DNA from: a virus
IMG/VR virus record: IMGVR_UViG_3300013014_000020
Span: 51,295-115,294 of that record
Length of the DNA: 64,000 bases
Reading direction: 5' to 3' (one strand)
A model generated the notes under the pieces. It made no database searches and was not told the DNA's origin. It was given only the letters and a program-made list of their open reading frames with translations. A program made the translations under genes and the position numbers. Shown piece after piece: positions 50,540 to 59,555 of this stretch (position 1 is its first letter; each line of letters opens with the position of its first letter).

Positions 50540-53500
50540 TTAAAGTTTAATCCAAAGTTGAGTACCACCACCTGACGCGCTTGTTGTACATCTATAAACA
50601 GTACCACTTGGAAGTGCCGCAACTTCAGTTTCGGTTGGTAAACTTTTTAAAGTAACTCTTGAACAAGTGTTTGGAGATGAAATACCACCACCATTAACTG
50701 TAAAGTTATTTACAAAAGTTGTGAAACATTGATCAGTTGTAATGTTACATCCTAAAATGTGTGTATCACTTAAACAAGCTGTGTTTAATCTACCAACAGC
50801 AGATGAATATGAAGCAAGATTACTAATATTATTTCCACAACCACCACCGATTGTTGAATGAGGAACACTAGTACCAATCACGTTGTTTTCACCACCATTA
50901 ACAACACTACAACAAGAACTATTTGTGTTGTTTCTACCACCAACAATGCTTGAGTGAGACTGTGTTGCACAGTTAAATTGACCACCACCAATTGTTGAAT
51001 AAGATTGGATTAAACAGTTTGACGCTCCGCCACCAATTGTTGACGCGTAGCCTGTTGCAGATATTGAGTTTGAAATACCACCTAAAATACCTGATACCGT
51101 AGATGCCGCGGTATTTGTACTACCTAACACAACAGAACAAGGTCCACTAGCAACGTTTGCCGATCCAGTTCTTAATGTTGAAAGCGAACCTGCACCCGCA
51201 ACAACAATTTGAGCTGGAGTTGATGTTAAACCTGCTGGTAATCCACTCACTGTTGCCACACCGTTTTGTCTATTTAATGTGATTAAACCGTTAGCGTTAT
51301 TATATGTACCACCAGTTACGTAGTAATCATTATTTAAGAAACCAGTTGCTGTAACAATATTTCCGTTATTTAATGATAAATCTAATGTACCGTTAGAGTA
51401 TGTTGCACCAGTTACAAAATTATTTTGTGTTTGGAAACCAATTACAGAAACACTCGGTTGTCCATTATTTTGTCCTAATGTTAATTGTCCTGTTAAAGAA
51501 TTATAAGTACCACCAGTTAAATATGTGTCAGTATCAAAGATACCACTAATTGTTACAGAACCATTTTGTCTATCTAAAGATATTTCACCAGTACCAACAT
51601 TGTAAGTACCTCCAGTTACATAATAATCTGTAAATCCTGTTGCAGTAACTATTGAACCATCACTATTTGTTAATGTTAATGTTTCATTGACTTTTGTCGC
51701 ACCAGTTAATATAACATCGGTATATCCAGTTAAGAATCCAGAAACACTAAATGTATTTCCAGAATTTGTAACAAATGTTGCATCACCAGTTGTTGGGTTA
51801 TAAGTACCACCAGTTACGGTCATATCAGATGCTAACACCGATAAATTAACTTGATAAGCATTACCATCATTTACTAAAGCCTCTAGTTCAAAAGTTCCTG
51901 GGTTCCAAGTAAGACCTGTTAAATAGTAGTCAGTTGTTGATGAACCGATAACAACATTACCAGAGCCATCAACCGCTAAGTTTGAAACTGGCGTTGTCGC
52001 ACCAACTGTTTGAATGTTTAATTGTGGTACATAAACGGTATCGTTTGTTGTTCCCGTAATGTTTTGTCCACCAATAACAGCGGTTCTAACGCCAAGTGCT
52101 ACGTTTTGATAACCACCTAAAATCATTGAGTAAAGGCCGGATGTTGTATTTTCTCTACCACCATTAATTGTTGAATACCAACCAATAGCTCTATTACACC
52201 TACCACCAGTAGCTGTTGCCATATATCCATTAGCAGTATTTAAAAATCCACCACCAATAAATGTGTAAAAACATTTTGAAATATTGCCATAACCACCAAC
52301 TACTGTTGAACACGGATTACATGCCGTATTAAATTGACCACCACCAACAATACTTTTGTCACCAACAGCGGTATTACAAAAACCACCACCAACTACTGAT
52401 TGAGAACCACATGTTTGATTTCCCCAGCCACCGGTAATATTCGACATATAACCGTAAGTTTGATTTAAGTATCCACCACCAACAAAATTGTAACCACCGT
52501 AAGCATTGTTAAAATATCCACCACCAACAGTATCGTATGTGTTGTTAGCACCATTATTTGTACCACCAACAACTGTTGCGGCATATTGTGTTGAGTAATT
52601 TGATGATCCACCAAGTACTGTTGAATTTTGTGCTGAAGCTGCGTTACTTGCATTTTTTCTAACTGTAGATGAAACACCACCACCACCTTGTACTATTACA
52701 GCATCATCAATACCAGAAATACCAACAGTACCGTTTTGTTGTTGTATTGTTAAAGTCGATGTTGATGGAGTATAAAAACCACCAGTAACATATGTATCTG
52801 TATATCCAGTTAAGAAACCAGTAACATTAAATGTTCCACCAGAATTATTTGTAAAAGTTGCAGTACCAGAGTTTAAATCATATGTACCACCAGTCACTCT
52901 TAAATCGCCAGCTAAAATACCTAAATTAACCGTGTATGCACTATAGTTGTTTAGTTCAACTGTTAAGTCGTAAGTACCTTGATTAAATGTAAATCCAGTT
53001 GTAAAATAATCTGTTGCACCAGTTGTAAAACCAGTCACAACAAAAGAACCACCTTGGTTGTCTTCAAATGTCGCAATACCAGTTGAGTTATCATATGTAC
53101 CTCCCGTAACATACGTATCGATAGATGTGAATCCAGTTACTAAAACTGAAGAACCATCTGTATTTGTTAATGTTAAATTACCAGCAGTAAATGTACCACC
53201 AGTTAAATATGTATCAGTATATCCAGTTGTAAAACCAGAAACTTGTACTGTATTTCCAGATGTGTTTATAAATGTTACAACACCAGTATTTGCGTTATAT
53301 GTTCCACCTGTTAAACCTAAGTCAGTTGCTAGAACACCAAGATTAATTGTATCTGTAAAACCATCGTTTCTTCCAATAGTTAAATCAAAATTATTTGTGT
53401 CAAACGTTACACCAGTAAAATATTTATCTTCTAATCCAGGAACAATAACATTACTTCCATTTTTTAAATCAAGTGTTAGAGCACCTGCATTATAATTAAA

Positions 53501-54316
53501 AGTACCGCCAGTCACAAAATTGTCAGTAGTAACAAATCCGCCTTGGACCACGTTACTTCCGTCACTATTTATTAAAGTTAATAAACCAACGTTATTTAAT
53601 GTTGATGCACTTAAATATACATCACTATAGTTACCAATAACAACATTGCCGTTAACATCGACACCTAAATTATTAACAGACGTTGTTACTCCAATTGAAT
53701 CGATATTTAATTTTGGTACATAAACGGTGTCTGCTGATGTCCCTGTTAATCCAGCACCACCAAGAATAACTGATCTTGCGCCGGTTAATACATTTGAGTT
53801 ACCACCAATTGTTGCAGAATAATTACCACTAACATTATTTAACTGTCCGTTCCCAACAAAAGAGTTTACACCTCTTGCAATGTTGTTATCACCACCAGCA
53901 ATTGTCGAACCTGACATTGCTGTGTTATTGTCACCACCAAGAACATTAGATTTTAAATTTATTGCTGTATTATAATAACCACCACCTACAATTGTATAAT
54001 CCGATTGTGCCGTATTAAAAGCGCCGCCATTAACAACTGATGATTTACCGTTTGCAAAGTTATTACAACCACCACCAACACTACTTAAAAGTCCGTTAGC
54101 GCGATTAAGATAACCACCACTTATATTAGAATAATCTCCTTTTGCTGTATTTCCTCTACCACCGGCAACCGTTGCGTATCCGGTATTTCCACTTGTTGTG
54201 TTTGCTCTACCTCCAGAAACGGTAGAATAAAGAGCTGAAGCAGAATTTGTTTGTCCACTTCTAACAGTTGTTGTTAATCCACCTACTGGATCACTAATAA
54301 TAACGTAATTTGACAT
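50540..54316 (-). CDS. Giant modular fibre: three beta-roll modules joined by shaft repeats
   Basis: 1258 residues. Three cap-like starts are visible: residues 1-20 (YVIISDPVGGLTTTVRSG), ~542-560 (VIVQGGGGVSSTVRKN) and ~1033-1050 (QIVVAGAGSLSTLRTG). Each is followed by beta-roll repeats (STVSGGRANTTSG and similar). The first two modules end with a conserved exit (TNDTVYVPQLNIQTVGATTP, then VDGSGNVVIG). Between modules run shaft units of about 30 residues, VTGGTYNxxTGxxxLxxxNG, as in the fibre at 29137. The C-terminus ends in SGTVYRCTTSASGG. It is a multi-domain tail or head fibre. A TATTTAT motif (54352-54358) is about 35 bases upstream, and a hairpin terminator follows at 50503-50530. Confidence 0.8.
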   Translation of the reverse strand: MSNYVIISDPVGGLTTTVRSGQTNSASALYSTVSGGRANTTSGNTGYATVAGGRGNTAKGDYSNISGGYLNRANGLLSSVGGGCNNFANGKSSVVNGGAFNTAQSDYTIVGGGYYNTAINLKSNVLGGDNNTAMSGSTIAGGDNNIARGVNSFVGNGQLNNVSGNYSATIGGNSNVLTGARSVILGGAGLTGTSADTVYVPKLNIDSIGVTTSVNNLGVDVNGNVVIGNYSDVYLSASTLNNVGLLTLINSDGSNVVQGGFVTTDNFVTGGTFNYNAGALTLDLKNGSNVIVPGLEDKYFTGVTFDTNNFDLTIGRNDGFTDTINLGVLATDLGLTGGTYNANTGVVTFINTSGNTVQVSGFTTGYTDTYLTGGTFTAGNLTLTNTDGSSVLVTGFTSIDTYVTGGTYDNSTGIATFEDNQGGSFVVTGFTTGATDYFTTGFTFNQGTYDLTVELNNYSAYTVNLGILAGDLRVTGGTYDLNSGTATFTNNSGGTFNVTGFLTGYTDTYVTGGFYTPSTSTLTIQQQNGTVGISGIDDAVIVQGGGGVSSTVRKNASNAASAQNSTVLGGSSNYSTQYAATVVGGTNNGANNTYDTVGGGYFNNAYGGYNFVGGGYLNQTYGYMSNITGGWGNQTCGSQSVVGGGFCNTAVGDKSIVGGGQFNTACNPCSTVVGGYGNISKCFYTFIGGGFLNTANGYMATATGGRCNRAIGWYSTINGGRENTTSGLYSMILGGYQNVALGVRTAVIGGQNITGTTNDTVYVPQLNIQTVGATTPVSNLAVDGSGNVVIGSSTTDYYLTGLTWNPGTFELEALVNDGNAYQVNLSVLASDMTVTGGTYNPTTGDATFVTNSGNTFSVSGFLTGYTDVILTGATKVNETLTLTNSDGSIVTATGFTDYYVTGGTYNVGTGEISLDRQNGSVTISGIFDTDTYLTGGTYNSLTGQLTLGQNNGQPSVSVIGFQTQNNFVTGATYSNGTLDLSLNNGNIVTATGFLNNDYYVTGGTYNNANGLITLNRQNGVATVSGLPAGLTSTPAQIVVAGAGSLSTLRTGSANVASGPCSVVLGSTNTAASTVSGILGGISNSISATGYASTIGGGASNCLIQSYSTIGGGQFNCATQSHSSIVGGRNNTNSSCCSVVNGGENNVIGTSVPHSTIGGGCGNNISNLASYSSAVGRLNTACLSDTHILGCNITTDQCFTTFVNNFTVNGGGISSPNTCSRVTLKSLPTETEVAALPSGTVYRCTTSASGGGTQLWIKL

Positions 54317-54351
54317 TATTTATTTTTTTTTTTCGTTTATTTTATTTTTTA

Positions 54352-54358
54352 ATAAATA
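54352..54358 (-). promoter_or_regulatory. TATTTAT before modular beta-roll fibre
   Basis: Minus-strand AATATTTATTAAAAAAT, 35 bases before the ATG at 54316, followed by an A-rich leader. Confidence 0.55.
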
Positions 54359-54429
54359 TTAAGGATTATATAAAGTATGGTTTTTTTAAAAAAAAAAATT
54401 AAGAACCAATTTCTGTTGCAAGACAAATT

Positions 54430-57261
54430 TCACCATTTTCTCGAATAAGTCTTCATATCGTTAAAAGATATGTAAGCATGACCACCAATACCCCAAGATT
54501 TCCCCCAACTATTTTTTATTCTAAAAACTTTTTTTGTTAAATCAACACCATTAATAACATAAGCATGACCACCGGCGAATTTACCAGTTAATCTTATGTT
54601 TCCAGACTTATCTGGACTAAACATTCCATTATACCAATTTGTACCAACTACAACTGGACCAACTTTTAAAACTGTGTTTACAAGTGTTGGTAAATCAAAT
54701 GCCCAATAGTAAGATTTTATTTTACCAATTTGTTGTAAATATTTTACAGCACCCCTAACTGATGTACCATTATAATTTTCACCAGGCCATTGATCTAATT
54801 TTTGTGCGTTAAAATAAATTGTACTTGGATTTACAACTGGTGGTATTCCAGATTGTTGAACTGGTCCATCTTCTAACCAGTGAGACCAAGAATAACCAAC
54901 ACATTGTGGTAGCGCTCCTTGATTACCCCACCATCCATTTGCATCCCAAAATCTTTGTGTTAATATTTGTGGTTTTGAAGAAATAGATTGAATTACTTTT
55001 TGATTATTTTTAATTAGATAATTTAAATCTCTTTTATCTTCCACGTATATTCTACCTAGTTCAAATGGAAGTGTTGTTGCACTTGATGGTGTTATTTCAG
55101 TTTCACCACTTATTGTGTATGTAAAATCATTTGTTAAACAAAATTCAGTATCACAATCTGGACAGAACGGGTTAAAAAATCTAAATTTATCTTTTAAGAC
55201 GTTAAAGTTATGTCTTATTTCAGAAGAATCTAAAGGTTGTACATACATTCTAAATTGTGAAATAGCACCATCAAAAGTACCACCAAATTCCTTTTCTAAT
55301 AATATGTTTGTTGTAAGTCCAGATAATGATGTGCCAGATAGAACAGATGTTGGAAACAACTCTGGGTCTTGTATAAAATCACTACTTAAATTTTCACAAG
55401 TTGATGGTACCAAATTTTCGTGAAGCCCTTGCGTACCACCACCCCAAGAAATGTTAAATGGGACACCAACTTGTTTTTCTTTATCTGTTGGTAGTGCTCT
55501 TGGGATAATTTCTTCAAAATCATTTATTGTATAAATTAATTTACCATTAACATAAATTAATAATTTACCTTTTCTATATTTTTCATCTAATAACCAACTA
55601 TCAGTTAATTTAACTGTTTCTATTTGTTCAGATTCTTTTTTACCATTTGAATATGGTGGCGCTATTAAAGTAAAAGTATTGTTTGCTAAACTTTCAAGGT
55701 ATTCTTTTTTTGTAATGTTACCTAATCCACCCAACCATAATAAATCACAATTATCTAAATTTGTATATCGCCTCCAAACAACATCTAATAAAAACCAATG
55801 TTCTTGTTCTATAAACGCTGGATTTTGTTGTTCACAATAAGAATATATTGGTGGCGTACACCATTCTTGAATTGTATAACCGGTAACAAATGTTGTTCCA
55901 GTTCCAGTTACTGTATTTCCAGTTGTAATACATTCACCAGTAAATCTTAAAACTTTTATTCCAATACCTGGATTTTGTGGATCACCACACAACTTAAATG
56001 AAATATTATTTGACATTGAGTCAAGTAATGGGTCTTTTTCACAAGTGTCCTCTACGGATGTAAACCCAGAAGTAGGACAATCCAAACAATCAAGACAAGT
56101 ATCACAAGTTGTACAAGTCGGCGTACATTCAGGAAGTGGTGTATCACAACTTGGCGTTGGACTAGGAAGTGGTGCTGGGGTTGGTGTTGGTTGAATTACA
56201 TCTCCACAATAATGTGTTTGGCATTCCCAACCACAAGATTCACAAGCAAATTGGTTACAACCGCAACCACAAGTTGCCGCACTCATAGGATTACCCTTAC
56301 AAGAACCACAACCATAATTTATATGTGGGTCGTGAATCCCATTTAAAGAACGTGGCGGATAAAGAAATATACACCTACTATTTGTAATATTTAAATTACA
56401 ACAAGCACAAGTTTGTAAACAATTGGCAAGTGGTGTTGTAACTCTTGTATAACCAGTAAAACATTTTGGTGTTCCATCGGCATAGTGATAAAATTTATTT
56501 TCAGCTCTAGTACCCCAATAGAAAAAAGTATTTTTGTTATTTGGGTATAACCCATTTAATGTTGTTTCGTCAGAACTTGGTAGATATTCATTACATAACC
56601 TTGGTTTTAAAATTAACTCAACACTCCAACCTTTGTTCATTCTTTCTGGAAAAATGTCATAATCAAAACCAAACAGTTTATAAAACCCTTGATAAAAACC
56701 ACCATATAATTCGTGATAAATGCCTTCTGTTGCACCAGTCTTACTAACGACTTCATATAATGTTTGAGCGCTAAACGCCTCAAATCGATTTAAATTTGTT
56801 GTATTCCCAGTAACTTGGAAAAGTTTAAGTCTTCTATCATAATACATTCTATCAAACTTAACACTGTCTTCAAATATACCATTTGTAAAATATATTGTCT
56901 GACCACTCATAGTATTAATTAATCCATTATCAATACCGGTAAATCCAATATCACAAGAAGTTGAAGCACTAAAAAAACAAAAATTAGAATTTTCTGGGTT
57001 ATAATAATTTTGTGAAACAAAAATGTTACTTTTATTATAATTTTTATACTTTAAATTAAGTTTTTGTGCTGTTAACGAATCGTTTATATCAAAATAAAAT
57101 GGAAGCTTGTTACCATAAGTTTGTGCAATAATGTAAGGTGAAAATATAACTTCTTCTTTATAGTCCCTTTCATCTGAAGCTAAGGACATATCCATACTAT
57201 CAGATACTAAATCTATATTGATTTTTTTATAAACATATTGATTAATATTCTGTTGCGACAT
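54430..57261 (-). CDS. Virion-type protein with Cys-rich, LamG-like and papain-like protease domains
   Basis: 943 residues from the ATG at 57261, which fits a TATTTAT at 57273-57279; an ATG at 57285 lies upstream of that motif and is rejected. Residues ~277-407 hold about 21 cysteines (CACC, CGCGC, many CxxC), with a Pro-Thr linker. Residues ~440-690 look LamG/concanavalin-like (GTFDGAISQFRMYVQPLDSS). The C-terminal ~200 residues are a papain-like (C1) peptidase: oxyanion Gln and catalytic C787 in NQGALPQCVGYSW, H899 in GGHAYVINGVD, and Asn near residue 917 in IKNSWGKSWG. Such proteases cleave proteins; a virion role could be cleaving host surface proteins or processing the phage's own fibres. 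It heads the minus-strand fibre block. Confidence 0.82.
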   Translation of the reverse strand: MSQQNINQYVYKKINIDLVSDSMDMSLASDERDYKEEVIFSPYIIAQTYGNKLPFYFDINDSLTAQKLNLKYKNYNKSNIFVSQNYYNPENSNFCFFSASTSCDIGFTGIDNGLINTMSGQTIYFTNGIFEDSVKFDRMYYDRRLKLFQVTGNTTNLNRFEAFSAQTLYEVVSKTGATEGIYHELYGGFYQGFYKLFGFDYDIFPERMNKGWSVELILKPRLCNEYLPSSDETTLNGLYPNNKNTFFYWGTRAENKFYHYADGTPKCFTGYTRVTTPLANCLQTCACCNLNITNSRCIFLYPPRSLNGIHDPHINYGCGSCKGNPMSAATCGCGCNQFACESCGWECQTHYCGDVIQPTPTPAPLPSPTPSCDTPLPECTPTCTTCDTCLDCLDCPTSGFTSVEDTCEKDPLLDSMSNNISFKLCGDPQNPGIGIKVLRFTGECITTGNTVTGTGTTFVTGYTIQEWCTPPIYSYCEQQNPAFIEQEHWFLLDVVWRRYTNLDNCDLLWLGGLGNITKKEYLESLANNTFTLIAPPYSNGKKESEQIETVKLTDSWLLDEKYRKGKLLIYVNGKLIYTINDFEEIIPRALPTDKEKQVGVPFNISWGGGTQGLHENLVPSTCENLSSDFIQDPELFPTSVLSGTSLSGLTTNILLEKEFGGTFDGAISQFRMYVQPLDSSEIRHNFNVLKDKFRFFNPFCPDCDTEFCLTNDFTYTISGETEITPSSATTLPFELGRIYVEDKRDLNYLIKNNQKVIQSISSKPQILTQRFWDANGWWGNQGALPQCVGYSWSHWLEDGPVQQSGIPPVVNPSTIYFNAQKLDQWPGENYNGTSVRGAVKYLQQIGKIKSYYWAFDLPTLVNTVLKVGPVVVGTNWYNGMFSPDKSGNIRLTGKFAGGHAYVINGVDLTKKVFRIKNSWGKSWGIGGHAYISFNDMKTYSRKW

Positions 57262-57272
57262 CTTTTTTATTA

Positions 57273-57299
57273 ATAAATACAACAATCCAAAGTATTTAT
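57273..57299. promoter_or_regulatory. Divergent TATTTAT pair: papain-like / LETM1-like genes
   Basis: Minus copy at 57273-57279 (TATTTATTAATAAAAAAG, 11 bases before the ATG at 57261) and plus copy at 57293-57299 (TATTTATATTAAAAC, 14 bases before the ATG at 57314). Two outward copies within 27 bases of a 52-base gap. Confidence 0.68.
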
Positions 57300-57313
57300 A
57301 TTAAAACTATTTT

Positions 57314-58420
57314 ATGATTGAGCTGAATAAAGAATATTTTAAAAAACCTTATTATTTCTTTTTAAAAGACAAAGGGAGTAAAATTTCATTGTATTATTCG
57401 GTTTCTAGCACGTTAAACGAAGCCAAAGAAAAAGATGAAAAAATTGATATACCTAAAACACAAGAAAAAAAAGTTAAAAATATTGTTGGTAATATTCTTA
57501 AAAGCAACAAAACTTTTAGTGTGTCAAGTATTAGAAACGCTTTTAAAAAAATGTTGGATGACACAAAAAAAGAAGTAAATGAAACAAAACTTCTTGCTAA
57601 AATTTTAGCTAAGGCATTAAATTCTTATATGAAAGAAGGTGATTTAAATTTAGATGAAGATGATGTTATATTTATAAAATCACAATCAAAAGATATATTA
57701 AAAGTTTTACCTTTAGTTGTTTTTCAAATTGTACCAGGATCAACCATTGCAACACCCTTTATTGTTGCTTTAGCGGAAAAAGCTGGTATAAAATTAACCA
57801 GCAAAGTTCCAGAAAAATACAAGAAAAAGGAAGGTGGTGAAATTGATGAACTAGTTGACGCTGATGGTAGTATGTCTAGTTCGCAAATACCAATTTTAGA
57901 CCAAGGACAACATACACAATGGACACAAGATATGAGAGCTGGTTTAAATAGAATGGCCAATGGTAACTTTCCGTTTAAAGCTAGAATTTATTTTGGTGAA
58001 GCAGAAGAAAAACAAGAACCTTTAGATGAAGAAGATTTTGAACATGCTTTTGGTAAACAAGAAATTGATGATGAAAATATAAAAACTTTTAAAGGTTGTA
58101 TTCGAGTTTTCAAAGATTTGGAAATTAAAGACCCATTTGAAAGATATGAAAGATGTATGACTTTTGGTTTTGACCCAGAACTTGATGAAGAAGGAAAACA
58201 GAGAATTGTTGAGTTAAGAAAAGAAAAAATGCGGTATATGATTGACGAACTTTTGCTTAATAAAAAATCAAAAGATAAAGATATTAAAACAAAAGATAGT
58301 GATGATAATTCACCTATTAATAAAATTTTAATGCGGAATTTAGAATCAATAAAAAAATTAGCAGAAAAAGAAGGAATAAGTTTAGATAAACTAATAAAAC
58401 ATCTTAAAGAAAGTGAATAA
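57314..58420 (+). CDS. Hypothetical protein with LETM1-like hydrophobic segment
   Basis: 368 residues. The N-terminus is charged and helical (FFLKDKGSKISLYYSVSSTL). Residues ~125-172 (SKDILKVLPLVVFQIVPGST, then a short hydrophobic helix) resemble the small hydrophobic segment of LETM1-like proteins in Bacteroidota, though a real membrane role is not established. Then comes MSSSQIPILDQGQHTQWTQD and a highly acidic region (residues ~225-345, EKQEPLDEEDFEHAFGKQE). It is the first gene of a five-gene plus-strand unit and has a TATTTAT at 57293-57299, back to back with that of the papain-like gene. The next gene's GTG start overlaps its stop. A virion or prohead role is possible. Confidence 0.55.
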   Translation: MIELNKEYFKKPYYFFLKDKGSKISLYYSVSSTLNEAKEKDEKIDIPKTQEKKVKNIVGNILKSNKTFSVSSIRNAFKKMLDDTKKEVNETKLLAKILAKALNSYMKEGDLNLDEDDVIFIKSQSKDILKVLPLVVFQIVPGSTIATPFIVALAEKAGIKLTSKVPEKYKKKEGGEIDELVDADGSMSSSQIPILDQGQHTQWTQDMRAGLNRMANGNFPFKARIYFGEAEEKQEPLDEEDFEHAFGKQEIDDENIKTFKGCIRVFKDLEIKDPFERYERCMTFGFDPELDEEGKQRIVELRKEKMRYMIDELLLNKKSKDKDIKTKDSDDNSPINKILMRNLESIKKLAEKEGISLDKLIKHLKESE

Positions 58421-58883
58421 AGATTTATACGGGCAACCAATTCAGTTACCAAAAGAAATATCTGAATACTTAGAAACTTGTTTTAATCATGCTACTAATT
58501 CTGATTCAAATACTGAAGGGTATAACAGAAATCAAGAATTAAGAGATACTGGATATGTAACTTATCAACAATTAGGTAGAATTAAAAATTGGTTTGATAA
58601 TTATAGTGGTGACGGAAAAGACGCCCCATATATATTAAATGGTGCTGATTATATGAAAAGTTGGGTTGATAGAACACTTGAGTCAATGAGAAATGGTGAC
58701 GAAATGTCAAAACAAATTAGACAAGACTACCATCCAGAACCTATTGATAATGACCTTGTTGATGATATGGGTTGGTTAGCGGATATGAATAGACCATCAA
58801 AAGAACATAGTAAGTTCCAAGATGATATTAAAATAACAGAAAACCTTAAAAGGATAAACGAAATAATGAAAAAACTACTTTAA
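58413..58883 (+). CDS. Hypothetical phage protein (GTG start)
   Basis: 156 residues, mostly helical: LPKEISEYLETCFNHATNSD, YVTYQQLGRIKNWFDNYSG, GADYMKSWVDRTLESMRNG. No recognised domain; the C-terminus is charged (ENLKRINEIMKKLL). The start is a GTG that overlaps the preceding gene by 8 bases (GTGAATAA), so translation is coupled. Similar small helical proteins lie next to head-assembly genes in T4-type phages, and the run of such genes here (57314-60149) may be part of a virion or prohead set, but this is only suggested by order. Confidence 0.55.
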   Translation: MNKDLYGQPIQLPKEISEYLETCFNHATNSDSNTEGYNRNQELRDTGYVTYQQLGRIKNWFDNYSGDGKDAPYILNGADYMKSWVDRTLESMRNGDEMSKQIRQDYHPEPIDNDLVDDMGWLADMNRPSKEHSKFQDDIKITENLKRINEIMKKLL

Positions 58884-59170
58884 TGGCAACTAGTGAAAGA
58901 TTAGATTTTAGTCAACCAATGAATGATCTTGGTATGATTGGTGAAGACCAAAGAAAAAAGTTAATCCCAAAAAATGATTATAAACCAACAAACTCTTATT
59001 CTGCAACCAATAAAGATGCAATCTCTGATGGTGATGAATTTGGTAAAGGAACTGGAACTTTTTTGGATACAACTAACGGTGGATCATCCACAGACGTTTT
59101 TGAAAGAATTAACGAAATAAAAATTAATGAATATCAAAAAGACAAACCATATACTACCCCAACCGCTTAA
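58883..59170 (+). CDS. Small hypothetical phage protein
   Basis: 95 residues: MATSERLDFSQPMNDLGMIG, then Gly/Ser/Thr-rich and disordered (SDGDEFGKGTGTFLDTTNGG), ending KDKPYTTPTA. It has no cysteine, no membrane segment and no family I recognise. It starts at the last base of the preceding stop (TAATGG) and its own stop overlaps the next start (TAATGA), so it sits in the middle of a tightly coupled plus-strand set. Its low-complexity, flexible nature suits a minor capsid or scaffold-associated peptide; this is inference. Confidence 0.55.
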   Translation: MATSERLDFSQPMNDLGMIGEDQRKKLIPKNDYKPTNSYSATNKDAISDGDEFGKGTGTFLDTTNGGSSTDVFERINEIKINEYQKDKPYTTPTA

Positions 59171-59550
59171 TGAAACTTTACAATGTATATAATAACCTTA
59201 TTGTTGAGGTAGCATCTATAAATACTATTGTAGATGCTATTAAGAAACGACAACGGGTTATTGTTTACTATGATGGTGACGAACCAGGAGGAAAGGGATT
59301 AAGAATTGTAGAGCCGGTTTGTTATGGTTATAGTAAGGCTGGAAATCCAGTTTTAAGAGCTTGGGATTTAGAAGGTTCTTCACATAGAGCTTATTTAGGT
59401 AAAAAACCATTACCAAGTTGGCGATTGTTTAGAGTTGATAAAATAATTACATTTAAACCAACAACTGAAACTTTTAACGAACCAAGACCAAATTATAATC
59501 CGGCGGGAGATAAAAGTATGACAAGGGTAATAATAAACGCAGTATTTTAA
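59170..59550 (+). CDS. WYL-domain-like small protein
   Basis: 126 residues. The fold pattern fits a WYL-type SH3-like domain: IVDAIKKRQRVIVYYDGDEP, GKGLRIVEPVCYGYSKAGNP, VLRAWDLEGSS and WRLFRVDKIITFKP. WYL domains bind nucleic acids or nucleotides and occur in bacterial regulators. Standalone short WYL-like proteins are also seen in Bacteroidota phages. Here there is no helix-turn-helix partner, so it is probably not a classic regulator. It lies between small virion-type genes and follows the previous stop by one overlapping base. Assignment by pattern. Confidence 0.62.
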   Translation: MKLYNVYNNLIVEVASINTIVDAIKKRQRVIVYYDGDEPGGKGLRIVEPVCYGYSKAGNPVLRAWDLEGSSHRAYLGKKPLPSWRLFRVDKIITFKPTTETFNEPRPNYNPAGDKSMTRVIINAVF

Positions 59551-59555
59551 ATAAA

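Noticed and set aside
57262-57285. Upstream ATG at 57285 for the papain-like gene
   Set aside because: It lies before the promoter-like TATTTAT (57273-57279), and MSQQ at 57261 fits the spacing seen at other genes.
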